From Cylindrobasidium torrendii FP15055 ss-10 (taxonomy: Eukaryota > Basidiomycota > Agaricomycetes > Agaricales > Physalacriaceae), in assembly GCA_000934385.1 (NCBI GenBank), contig KN880824.1:1-17113 (forward strand): 17,113 nt of DNA, read 5' to 3'. The notes below the pieces were generated by a model that saw only the letters and a list, made by a program, of their open reading frames with translations, was not told where the DNA came from and ran no database searches. Numbering within the stretch: position 1 is the first letter of the stretch; the number at the start of each line of letters is the position of its first letter. This document shows, piece by piece, positions 9,268 to 17,113 of this stretch. A program made the translations under genes and the position numbers.

Positions 9268-11536
9268 TAGATCGTACGTATTCTTGCCAATACATTCCCC
9301 TGAGCTTAAGCTCCTCCACATCACATCCGGTGTCCTTGCCCTGAGCTCGGGCGTTCTTCAGCGTGTCGGTGTCCAGCTCACTGGATTGAAACATGGTGGC
9401 CTGTATGAAGAAAACGCAGGAGCCTCTCGCTTGCATGCTGTCACTGAGAGGGGTGCAGAGGTGGCGGGTGGCGGCGGTCGGCTCAGTGGGGCTCACTACG
9501 ATGTCGACATCACGGAGGCGGGCTTTGCTGAGAATTTCATCCAGCTCGGCCTTGCGTTCGGGAGAAAGGAAGGGAAGCAAATCGTCCAGGTCTGCGAAGA
9601 TGTGAGCGAGAGAGCCTGAGGGTGGAATGAAGACTCACCATAGTTGAAGTGATAAAAGAGGGCGGAGGGATATGTCAAAACAACACCGGGGGGCAGCTGA
9701 ATGAAGAGGTTGGCATCCCAGATGCATAGCCAGCATTTCTCATCCGAGTTGAACACACCTGGTTAAGTCAGACACCGAGGGAGGAGAGGGCTAAGACGAG
9801 CTCACCGTAGATGAAGATGGCGCAGAGGCCGATGGCGATGTTCATGGCATCGACGTGGGGCAAGCATTTGACAAATCGGGAATCCCGACCCCAGTTGAGG
9901 CAAAAATTCCAAAATAGACCGTACTGGGGCGAGATCCCGTACTTGCGCTCCATATAGGTCTTGAGCTGGAAGTATCGTGCACGGACGCCAGGAAATTCGT
10001 CCAAGGTGGCGTTGACATACGATCTGGAGGGCTATGAGCGAGAGGGCATCCGATGCAAGTAATGATGGCTTACGTGACACGATACATGGGGCCATCCACA
10101 CGAAAAAGGGTAGCGAGGGCTCGCATGTTCTGGTGGTTCCTGTGCCAAGCTCGAAGCTCCGGGGTCTGAGAAGGGTTAGACGGGAAGCGACTGTGGGAGG
10201 GAGAGCTCACAATCTTGTTGTTGCGATCATAGCCGGAAATCTGGAAGAAGTGGGGCCCTCGGACCTGGTTCCCCTCCTCGACGGTGCAGCCCAGGACGAA
10301 CTTCTGGCACTCATACATGAACTGGGCCATGAAGGGACTCAGCTTGGTGGCGGCGTACTCCACGGTGAGCTCGGGGTTGATGAAGCCCACCAGAGCGGTG
10401 CGATAGATGATCAGCCGCCCCATGTTGTCGTAGATCTTGGTAGGCAACTGGCCGCTGGGGGGAGAAATGAGCGGGAGCCCAAGAGAGGGTGGCGGTTGGA
10501 GGACTCACGAGTTTCGAAAGGGCACCAAGACGACATCGGCCAAGTATTGCCCCAGCGTCCGAGCTTCCCACTTGGCGACCACATCAACTCCGATGTCCCG
10601 AACGACCTGTCGACTGCCCTGCCATCCACCATCAGCGGTGCGCACTTCCTCGACGTCGATGCCGGGCAGGTCGACCTCATCCGCGCCACGCCTGTCTCTC
10701 TTGCGTCGCCTCTGGGCCTGGTTCTTCATCTTCTTGTAAGCCTGGCGAGGTGTCATCTGCGGAGCTCCGGCAGCGAGAGTCTGCCTCTTAGCGGAAGGCG
10801 GGGGCGAGCTGCCATCCGAGTGACGGGGTCGTTTCTTGGGGTTGGCCTGAGACTTGGAAGTGGCCTTGGAGGACGAGTGAGACCCGGGATGGCGGTCGGC
10901 CCAATGCGGATCGCGCGAGTTGGCCTCGAGGACAGCCACGATGATATTGTGGGCCACGAGGAGGTTGACCAGCCAAAGGACGGACTGGTTGGCGTCGGGA
11001 GGAAAAGTGGGAGTCTGGGGGACGGACCCATCGCCAAATTCGGCCTCGGATAGACCTTGAGTGCAGTCGGGCGGGGGGATGGGCATGCGGTCGTAACTCC
11101 TCAAGGTCTTCTCCCATCGATCGGCGGCCAGGTCTTGTTCGGTCTCAGGACTGCGGGAAGGAGGTGTCAGGCGGAATTGAAGACGAGTGCGGCCAAGAAC
11201 GCACCTCAGCGAGTCAACCAAGGCGCCCGGAAAATCATGCAGGGCGCTATCGTAGCGATCCGTCGTCTCAGTGCGCGGGCGGCCATCCGAGCCCAGCTTC
11301 GACACCAGCGGCTCGAGCACGCAGTTGGCCACGTCCAGCCCAGGAGTTCGCAGACGCTGAGCGGGTCGACCTTCCACCGGCCGGCGTCGGACGTCAAGCA
11401 CGCCCTCAGCCTCCTGCCAATCCACGATTTCCCGCACGCTAGGCAGGCTGCGAGGACGTCAGCTCCTCTTGCGGTGGTTAGAACACAGGACGCACACAAT
11501 ATTGAGCAGCCTGCTCAGGCCGCGGGTGACTATCAT
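9251..11536 (-). CDS. TET/JBP-like 2-oxoglutarate/Fe(II) dioxygenase
   Basis: Probable nuclear dioxygenase; TET/JBP family members oxidise methylated pyrimidines in DNA using Fe(II), 2-oxoglutarate and O2. Exons 11536-11496, 11447-11205, 11150-10509, 10454-10211, 10165-10074, 10023-9806, 9758-9639 and 9591-9251 give 646 aa from the ATG at 11536; all seven introns (45-54 nt) keep frame. An N-terminal helical part and a basic low-complexity stretch (PKKRPRH near 200, RRRKRDRR at 242-249, likely nuclear signals) precede the catalytic double-stranded beta-helix. Iron ligands: H477 and D479 in LPHVDAMN, and H530 in LFYHFN after the turn LPPGVVLTYPSA. R589 in QARGSCVFF is the candidate 2-oxoglutarate-binding Arg. 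The HxD..N spacing and the PG-x-V turn fit fungal TET/JBP-like enzymes, but another 2OG oxygenase subgroup is possible. The true 5' end is unresolved and may reach 11885. Confidence 0.72.
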
Positions 11537-11647
11537 GGAGTGACAGGCCGGATGGTGGTAGGAGGGGAAGGCGACAGCTACTCAGCTCCGCGCGACGTCA
11601 GCAGGTCCCTGACCACGTGCGGAAAATCACGGGGACGAGGCCACGGT

Positions 11648-11687
11648 GGCCATCAAACGCGTCGTCCGGCCATCAAACGCGTCCCGA
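11648..11687. repeat. 20-bp tandem duplication near the dioxygenase 5' end
   Basis: GGCCATCAAACGCGTC occurs at 11648-11663 and again at 11668-11683, a period of 20 bp. Twenty is not a multiple of three, so within a coding exon it would shift the frame. It falls exactly where the 5' gene model of the dioxygenase cannot be joined. Confidence 0.75.
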
Positions 11688-11885
11688 GCTGATGAGGAGG
11701 GCGGGATGGTGGGCTTGATGGCTGGAAGTCGGGAAGTCGGGCGCGAGCGAGCCAGCACGGCGGTCGATGCTTTGATCGGAGGGAGCGGGCCTCGGTGGCC
11801 GACGGCGGGGATGTGAACCAGGCCTCCGGAAGGGCGACGGCGACGCAAGGGGTGAGGGGGCGAGGGGAGAAGGAGATTCCGCCAT
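11676..11885 (-). other. candidate first exon of the dioxygenase gene, Pro/Ser/Arg-rich
   Basis: An open frame from the ATG at 11885 (MAESPSPLAPSPLASPSPFR) runs to a stop just before the 20-bp duplication. It lies about 90 bp downstream of a good TATA box and before the supported dioxygenase exons. Another short open stretch, in a different frame, reads PHVVRDLLTSRGAE (around 11640-11595) and could be spliced to the LLNIVLPSVREI exon by a GTAGCT..CAG intron. I could not find a clean splice linking all three pieces, so the start of the mRNA and protein is not settled. Confidence 0.3.
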
Positions 11886-11973
11886 AAGGAAGAGACAGTG
11901 CTTTGCCCGCAACCTTATGACGGAGATCTCAGCTGGGGACATGAGGGCGGGAGGATGTCAAAGCACACGGCGC

Positions 11974-11982
11974 ATATATATA
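11974..11982 (-). promoter_or_regulatory. TATA box of the dioxygenase gene
   Basis: The minus strand reads CGATCGTATATATATGCGCC, a strong TATA box between the stop of the upstream 530-aa gene (12292) and the first ATG candidates of the dioxygenase (11942 and 11885). With usual spacing transcription would start near 11945-11950. It argues that the two genes are separate transcription units. Confidence 0.5.
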
Positions 11983-12151
11983 CGATCGAGTACAAACACA
12001 GCCACTTGCACATGACTGAGGCTTAGGTCCCGAAAGCTCAGGGCTTCACTGCGTCACCCACTGGATGGAACCTCTCTCCTATGCATCGTCCGGCCACCGA
12101 ACATGATTCGAAAGTAGGGATGAGATACCGATATACGAACGAAATTCTATA

Positions 12152-12210
12152 GCACACATACGCGACCTCCGAGATAATACAGATGCACACGTACACGACC
12201 TCCAAGATAA
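12152..12210. repeat. 26-bp imperfect direct repeat, period 33
   Basis: The segment 12152-12177 (starting GCACACATACGCGACCTCC) recurs at 12185-12210 with three changes. It lies in the spacer between the 530-aa gene and the dioxygenase TATA box, on the upstream side of the promoter, so it could be a paired factor-binding site. The rest of the 11983-12291 spacer shows no supported gene. Confidence 0.65.
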
Positions 12211-12291
12211 CACACTGCAACGGGAGAGGGACGCAACGCGAAGAGGCTGACGAAGGCCACCATCCCAGCTCCTGAGCTCACCCAACCCCAC

Positions 12292-14287
12292 TCACTTGCG
12301 AGCTCCTCGGAATCGATAGGCGCCGGAGCCACAGTCGACATGGTGAATGTCCTCGTCGGTGAGGACGAAGCGAGAACCAAAAGCAGGCATCATCCTCCCC
12401 TGCCTCTGGGCCTTGGGCTTCTTCCACCCTCGACGCCTTGCCTGGAGCTCCCGATGCTCCTGGCTGGCCACTTCCTCGGAGTAGTAAGCGTGGTCAGCGT
12501 TACGGGCCCATTCATCGATCTCGGCCTGACGCTGCTTAGCTTGCTTGGCCTCCGCGCTGGCCTTGAAGGTGGCCAACAACACCGATCCCTCCCTACTCTT
12601 TCGACGGTCCTCCTCCATCCGGTCACCAGCTAGTTTAAGCTCCTCCGAGTCAACGGAGCGGGCGTCCTCACGGTCCAGAAGGCCGGGCTCAGAGGAGCCG
12701 GTGCCAGCAGGCAAGACGTCGTTGTCGATGCCAGCATCACTGGGATCGGACGGGGTGAGGGAAGAGAGATCGCTGAGAAGGTCGAGGTCGCTGAGGTCCT
12801 GATCAGCGGGCACGAAAGCCTCGGGCATGGCAGTCTTAGCACGTTTGGCAGCAGTACGCTCCACTGACCCACCGCTGTTGATGCGCTTGCTCCCAGCTAG
12901 TTCATCAGCAGGCCGCTGGTCGTGCTCGTCGGCCGTGGACGAATCTCCTGCAGAAGACGGGAGTTCGCTCTGGGGCTCCAACATGGCTTGGACACCCCCC
13001 CGGAGCTCGGCTAACGCGTCGGCCGCAGCTGACATGGCATAACCGGCTTCGAGGTCTGTCAGAGACGAGGAGCATGAGCATATGAGCGGCGGAGCTAAAC
13101 GTTGACGCACCTAAGTTCTCCTCCGTCCTGAGACTGACAGGGTGAGCAACAGGCGGGGGTCGAGCGACCGGAGACAAGTTCGGTCGAGCAGGTCCCTTAG
13201 GAAGGGCTCGCAAAGTGGACCTGGGGTACAGAGGGGCTTGACCGGTTCAACTACAGGAAAAAGCAAGAAGAATGCGGCCCACCGTGGCGCTTCTTGACGT
13301 ACACAGCGGGCTTCTGAGGCGGCCTCACCGCCTTAGTGGGATCCCACGGTCCTAGAGTGAGCGTGTTAAGCCGCCTTCAGATAGACGCTCTCAAGACATG
13401 CCTTCAAACGCAGCCTGGAAGGCGCTGGCGTCGCGCGCCAATCCGCCGCCCGAACGAGGCAGCAAAGCTTGATCTGCAAGGAAGCGTCGGTATGAACCAA
13501 GCACGGGCCGACCCTCAGGGAGTCGCGTCGCAGGAGCTGGGGGTGTCCCTGAAAGAAATGTTGAGCGATGCAAACGCAGCTCATAGCAAGCAACAAGCTC
13601 ACCCCCTCCTTGCACAGCTGGGGCTTGATCTTGGCTGTTTGCATCGGAGCCTGAGTCAAGAGTCAGCGTTCCATCGGAGGGAGAAAGAACGTGAGCATAC
13701 GAGAGGCATCACGGGAGGCAACGCGAGAGGCTAAGGGTTCGAGGCCCGATGGTGTTTGCTCGCCATGGATGGAGGCAAAGCCTGCCTCAGCGAGCTCCAT
13801 GATTCTGCCCACCAGCTGCGCAAATGGCGTTAGCACGGGTCATCTGCCAGAGAACCTGAAGCACCTCAACGGCTCGGACTCTGCCTACCGCCGTGTCAAC
13901 GTCGTAGGACTCCTGAGGGAAAAGCTCCGCGTGCAGGTGAATGGCGTAGAGGAAGAATAGGTGCCGTTCCCCGTTGAGTCCAGACTGGCGAAAATCACCC
14001 AGCAAAGCTAGGCCGAAGGCAGCCTCGCGTCGTCGCTAGCAAGCATGAGATGGAGAAGGGCTGACGCCATGGGAGAGACTGACGATGCCCTTAAGGGTAT
14101 GCTGAGGGCCGAATTAACGTGGCAGCTACCGCGCAGTGTGAGAAGGACGCACACATATGAGAAAGGCGCCGTCATATCTCTGGATATCCGCTGTGAAGTC
14201 GAACTCGTAAGGCCCATGGTCAAGCGAATAGTCAAACTCCTGCTGGTGAACTACTGGGTTCTCCGAAGGTCCTGATTCCAGCGACAT
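12292..14287 (-). CDS. 530-aa protein of unknown function, 9 exons
   Basis: Exons 14287-14153, 14101-14084 (an 18-nt micro-exon), 14035-13865, 13815-13701, 13650-13603, 13548-13402, 13351-13283, 13236-13111 and 13055-12292 join in frame for 530 aa. The start is MSLESGPSENPVV. Residues ~52-125 form an ordered helical part (GLALLGDFRQ, ERHLFFLYAIHLHAELF). The rest is mostly low-complexity, Ser/Ala/Pro-rich and then charged, with a basic patch ARRRGWKKPKAQRQGR before the end ...GSGAYRFRGARK. No family is recognised. Intron 6 (13401-13352) appears to be a rare GC-AG intron, since only that junction keeps the frame. The donor of intron 3 has two possible positions. The TGA stop overlaps a perfect GTGAGT donor, so a spliced read-through form is possible. 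The nature of the N-terminal domain is open; the C-terminal part could be a DNA- or RNA-binding tail. Confidence 0.62.
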
Positions 14288-14705
14288 GATGGGGAAGGAC
14301 AGCAAGCAGCTTTTCAGCCCATCGAGCTTATGTACCCAGGGGGGGCCGATACACCTTATTTCCACGCGTGGGCATGTGGTCGTTTTTGCGGACAAGAAAA
14401 GCACCTAAAGACCCTAGTGAGCCTATTTCAACGGCATTTGGGCTTAGGGATGCTCTCGGACGCCGGTGTCTCCCCTTGAAGCTCATTACTGCTCATCTCC
14501 GTGACACACTGAGGCCCACAGCCTTCCGCTTAGTCCTCAAGTGGTGTTCAAGCCCGTTCGAGGGTCAATTTCGCCTGTGCGACGCTTTGTGATCCTCGGA
14601 AACACGAAGTATACTCAAGAAGGGCTCATCATTGGTCGCAGTGGGTGTTGAGGGAATAGGGAATACTACATCAGGCATATACGCTACGCAGAGGCTTCGC
14701 CGGTT
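14288..14705. other. spacer between the 397-aa and 530-aa genes
   Basis: About 420 bp that should hold the 3' untranslated region of the upstream gene and the promoter of the 530-aa gene, both on the minus strand. The minus-strand frame stays open for 39 codons ahead of the ATG at 14287 but has no earlier ATG. No strong TATA box is seen. A 74-codon plus-strand frame here (14368-14592) has no support. Confidence 0.4.
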
Positions 14706-16020
14706 TCAGTCCGCGTACAGATCCTCCAAGTCATCCTCGTCATCCACCTCCTGGTTAGCAGGCTCCTCTTCGAGGGACGGCGGCACGCTGTGGCCGATGG
14801 TGCTCCCGTAGAAGTTCCAGATGTACTGGAGCTGGGAGGCCTCGAGGCGCCATTCGTGGAAGTTGGCGGCGTTGAGGAACATTGAGAACGAGTAGCTGTT
14901 CAGCAATGCGTTTTCAATGGGGATGCGGATGGCCCCGTGGTAGGCAAGCAGGAATGTGGTGAAGACGTCGGACCTTGAAGCTGAGCTCTCCTGGCGCGGG
15001 CCCTCCTGACGACGCGGGCCCTCCTGACGGCGACGAGAGGGGGAAGGCTGAGGAGTGATACGAGCTGTTGTGCGAAAGGGACCCAGGCCGCTGGGAGAGG
15101 CCAAGTTGACCGCCGATCCTAGGCGGGAGCTCACGATGCGACCAGCCTCCTCCGGCGCAATCTCCTCGAGGTCGGCAGCGCTCCTGCCTCGGACTCCATC
15201 GCGACTAGACAAGGAGGGGGTAGAAGGAGAGTCGGGAACCGGGCGAGTGGGAGAAGCGTTGCCCTGCTCGGGAGAGCCGTTCATCAAAGTGATGCTTTCC
15301 CACTCGGAGACAGCGGGCGCAAAGGCGGAAGACTGGTCCGGGTTGACGAATGGCACGTCGTCGTGGGAGGGGTTCCAGGGCGTTGCACGAGGAGGCGCGG
15401 TGTGAGAGCTGTCGTTGGACAAAGCAGGCGACCATTCGCGACGCCCCTCGGCCGAGGCGCCGCGAGTGAGCAGAAAGCGAAAAGCTCCGGAGAAATTGTC
15501 GAACACACCAGCCTGGCGGAACCGGGCCTGTGAACCTGCGAGGTTCTGACGAGCTTCAGCGCTGAGGTAGGTGTTAGGACAATGCATGAACTCAGAACCC
15601 CAAGATGAAGCAATGACTTACTCAGAGAAATGCATGACCACTCTATGGCCATACACGACGGCAAAGTACCACGACGATTCCACTGAAGCCTGGACTTGGC
15701 GGAAGACGCCAGCCGTTTCAAGCGCATTGACCAAGTCGCTAGGACCGCCGCTGATCAAGCGGTGAGAGTGGGCGATGACGGCGGGCTGCATGATTCGGAA
15801 GAACGCATTGGCCTCCTCAGCGGTCTCAAAGGGCCCGAATTGCATAGGAAAGGGGCTGCCATATCGGCCGTTGGGAATGAAAGCTCTGGGGATGTGATAG
15901 TTAGCTAGAGGCACAACGTCCAGCGGAGGTGGCTATCGGGACGTACGCGGTTCGATAGACACCTGCGCGTCTGTCATGGGAGAATTCGGAGGGATAGACA
16001 AGAACGTAGAAGCGGCCCAT
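14706..16020 (-). CDS. protein with possible tandem viroplasmin/RNase H1 N-terminal-like modules
   Basis: Exons 16020-15947, 15885-15622 and 15561-14706 give 397 aa; introns are 61 nt (GTACGT..CCAG) and 60 nt (GTAAGT..TCAG, CTAAC branch). The start is MGRFYVLVYPSEF. Two segments look like the small fold found at the RNase H1 N-terminus and in viroplasmin-like proteins, which binds RNA/DNA hybrids or dsRNA: residues ~1-60 (FYVLV, RAGVY, FETAEEANAFF) and ~92-150 (WYFAVVYGH, SDAEARQNLAG, a Phe/Ala-rich helix). The pattern YxVxxG..W/F..A..F is met only loosely, so this is a tentative call. A long Ser/Pro-rich linker follows, with a small RRQEGP repeat encoded at 14996-15029. An ordered C-terminal part contains IENALLNSYSFSMFLNAANF, and the last 25 residues are very acidic. 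It is first in the co-oriented series. Confidence 0.6.
14996..15029 (-). repeat. 18-bp in-frame repeat encoding RRQEGP
   Basis: GCGGGCCCTCCTGACG appears at 14996-15011 and 15014-15029. The period of 18 bp adds six residues (RRQEGP) without breaking the frame of the 397-aa gene. Confidence 0.8.
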
Positions 16021-16179
16021 GGCGATATGAAGTCAAGATGGGAGGAGTGCAAGACGCCGGTGACCCATGTCGATGAGCATCTTAAAGGCGGGGAACAAGC
16101 GGCGATGCAGTCATCAACGGGCTAAGGCCAACCCCAGGTCAGTGTGGTGGCTGAATGGCCTGGGACAACTGTTACGCAC

Positions 16180-16485
16180 CTATCCGCTGTCCTTTATGCT
16201 CAAACATGAGAACCTTTTCGCGGGCTTCACGTAAAATGTGGTCCCGCGGCATGAAAGTCGACTACGGTCCGTTCCAACTGTTCGATGGGCGATGGCCTCG
16301 ACATAGCCGTGCACACCAGCCTCCACGTTCGCATTGAGCATCTGGGCAAAAAGGACGACTCCCTCTGCTAGGCCGTATGCCTCATGGTGGTCAAGAGGAT
16401 GGAAGCAAGAGCTTCCGACGCGTGCGGTTGCAAGCGACCATGATAGGAACAGCCCAATCTCCGGATCTCGATCTTGATAGCACAA
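16180..16485 (-). pseudogene. possible coding remnant upstream of the 397-aa gene
   Basis: An open minus-strand frame of about 100 codons with protein-like content (FHPLDHHEAYGLAEGVV, then LFAQMLNANVEAGVHGYVEA). It has no ATG at its start and no clear splice sites. The AEGVVLFAQM stretch vaguely recalls the AEEANAFFRIM stretch of the neighbouring 397-aa protein, so a decayed copy or an exon of another gene is possible. It could also be chance. Confidence 0.25.
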
Positions 16486-16640
16486 CGAGGCTATCCATAA
16501 CAGGACAAGGACCTAGGGATCGCTCACACCCTGGCATACTTGCGCTAGAACGCAGGTTGCTATCACACGGACTTGAAAAAGTGCCCTAACATGCAACGAT
16601 ATAGCTTATTTCTTAAAAAAACTGAGTTCAAGTACGACTC
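16486..16640. other. spacer before the tandem repeat
   Basis: Short A/T-rich region with no gene seen. It separates the possible coding remnant from the tandem repeat array. Confidence 0.4.
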
Positions 16641-17113
16641 TACCTCTAGATATACATGAGTGAGCAAACAAGGCTCGAATGATTTAGCAAGTTACGACTT
16701 TGACTGCACCTATGCTCTTAACATCTCATCCTTCTGCTCCATAGGGCGTCTACAGCATATGGGTTCAGAATATCGAGCTGAATGGTGACTCCCAACATAT
16801 GTGAGAGAGCGAAGGATGCTCGAACGATTTAGCAAGTTCGGGCTCGGACTGCACTTACGCCTTTGGTGTCTACGCGAATGAGCTTCCACTTTAAACATCG
16901 AGTTGAGTTACAAATATATGTGTGCGAGTGAAAGATGCTCGAACGATTTAGAAAGTTCGGACTCGGACTGCACTTACGCCTTTGGTGTCTACGCGAATGA
17001 GCTTCCACTTTAAACATCGAGTTGAGTTACAAACATATGTGTGCGAGCGAAGGATGCTCGAATGATTTAGCAAGTTCGGACTTGGGCTGCACTTACACCT
17101 TTGGTGTCTACGC
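16641..17113. repeat. tandem repeat array, 119-bp unit, open at the right edge
   Basis: The landmark GATTTAG starts at 16681, 16826, 16945 and 17064. The last two full spacings are both 119 bp; the first unit is 145 bp and strongly diverged. The two complete 119-bp units differ at only about six positions. Each copy holds a CGAAC-(GATTTAGCAA-like loop)-GTTCG inverted repeat. Degenerate repeat sequence begins near 16641. The array continues past the window, so the copy number is unknown. It looks like a minisatellite or the subterminal repeats of a mobile element, with no coding content. Confidence 0.85.

Larger units (their letters stand above)
2848..16020 (-). mobile_element. putative gene-rich KDZ-type element (core; ends not found)
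   Basis: Six minus-strand genes lie in series here, including a KDZ transposase and a TET/JBP-like dioxygenase. KDZ (Kyakuja-Dileera-Zisupton) DNA transposons and TET/JBP genes are known to be associated in mushroom genomes, so I infer that at least the transposase and dioxygenase belong to one mobile unit. The coordinates given are only the span of the co-oriented genes. I could not identify terminal inverted repeats or a target-site duplication by eye, so the true ends may lie in the 2308-2847 spacer and beyond 16020, or the element may be smaller and some genes may belong to the host. Confidence 0.45.

Noticed and set aside
10034..11053. 339-codon open frame on the plus strand
   Set aside because: It lies fully antisense to dioxygenase exons whose splice sites and motifs fit well. 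Its content (Gly/Val/Leu-rich, no domain) is what a mirror frame of a GC-rich gene gives.
11057..11692. 211-codon open frame on the plus strand
   Set aside because: Also antisense to the dioxygenase 5' region; it reads through predicted introns and shows no family features.
13734..13749. GGTTCGAGGCCC, resembling a tRNA T-arm
   Set aside because: There is no matching acceptor stem, A-box or anticodon arm upstream, and the site is antisense to an exon of the 530-aa gene.
12292..14287. 530-aa gene and dioxygenase as one single gene
   Set aside because: A stop codon, a ~400-bp spacer, direct repeats and a good TATA box separate them; only the overlapping GTGAGT leaves some doubt.
14706..16020. 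397-aa gene as an RNase H or retroelement enzyme
   Set aside because: Only a possible N-terminal hybrid-binding-like module is seen; no RNase H catalytic D-E-D-D motifs, reverse transcriptase or integrase motifs are present.
16641..17113. Tandem array as CRISPR
   Set aside because: Unit and spacing are one continuous 119-bp repeat without short repeats and unique spacers, and the genome is eukaryotic.

Overview
The window reads as a piece of nuclear DNA from a basidiomycete fungus, most likely a mushroom-forming agaricomycete. The genes are broken by many very short introns: I place 31, of 45-63 nt, nearly all with GT..AG ends (donors such as GTGAGT, GTGCGT, GTACGT) and a CTGAC/CTAAC-like branch site just before the acceptor. 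A KDZ-type transposase and a TET/JBP-like dioxygenase occur side by side, a pairing known from mushroom genomes.

Layout. Left flank (1-2847): a small C2H2 zinc-finger gene on the minus strand that carries a one-base frameshift in a G6/C6 run; a spacer with an ATCACGTGAT palindrome; a three-exon plus-strand gene for an acidic, coiled-coil protein of unknown function; then about 540 bp with no convincing gene but five short perfect inverted repeats. Centre (2848-16020): a co-oriented minus-strand block. In transcription order it holds a 397-aa protein with two possible viroplasmin/RNase H1 N-terminal-like modules, a 530-aa protein of unknown function, a TET/JBP-like 2OG-Fe(II) dioxygenase (at least 646 aa), a 255-aa protein of unknown function, a complete 1141-aa KDZ transposase, and a 207-aa helical protein. 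The only plus-strand gene candidate inside the block is a 110-aa ORF between the transposase and the 255-aa gene, divergent from the transposase. Right flank (16021-17113): a possible coding remnant, then a tandem repeat of 119-bp units that runs off the window edge.

Interpretation. The transposase is intact across all ten exons, with a CxC2-like Cys/His cluster and D, D, E motifs in the expected order. The dioxygenase keeps the HxD, a distal His and a C-terminal Arg. Association of KDZ transposons with TET/JBP genes in mushroom genomes is established (Iyer et al., PNAS 2014); the working model is that 5-methylcytosine oxidation affects silencing or mobility of the element. What is less familiar here is the number of other intact genes in the same orientation, which suggests a large gene-rich mobile cassette. 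Its ends (terminal inverted repeats, target-site duplication) could not be found by eye, so the boundaries and the membership of each gene are inference. All exon models were made by hand from splice motifs and reading-frame continuity, with no transcript or database support.
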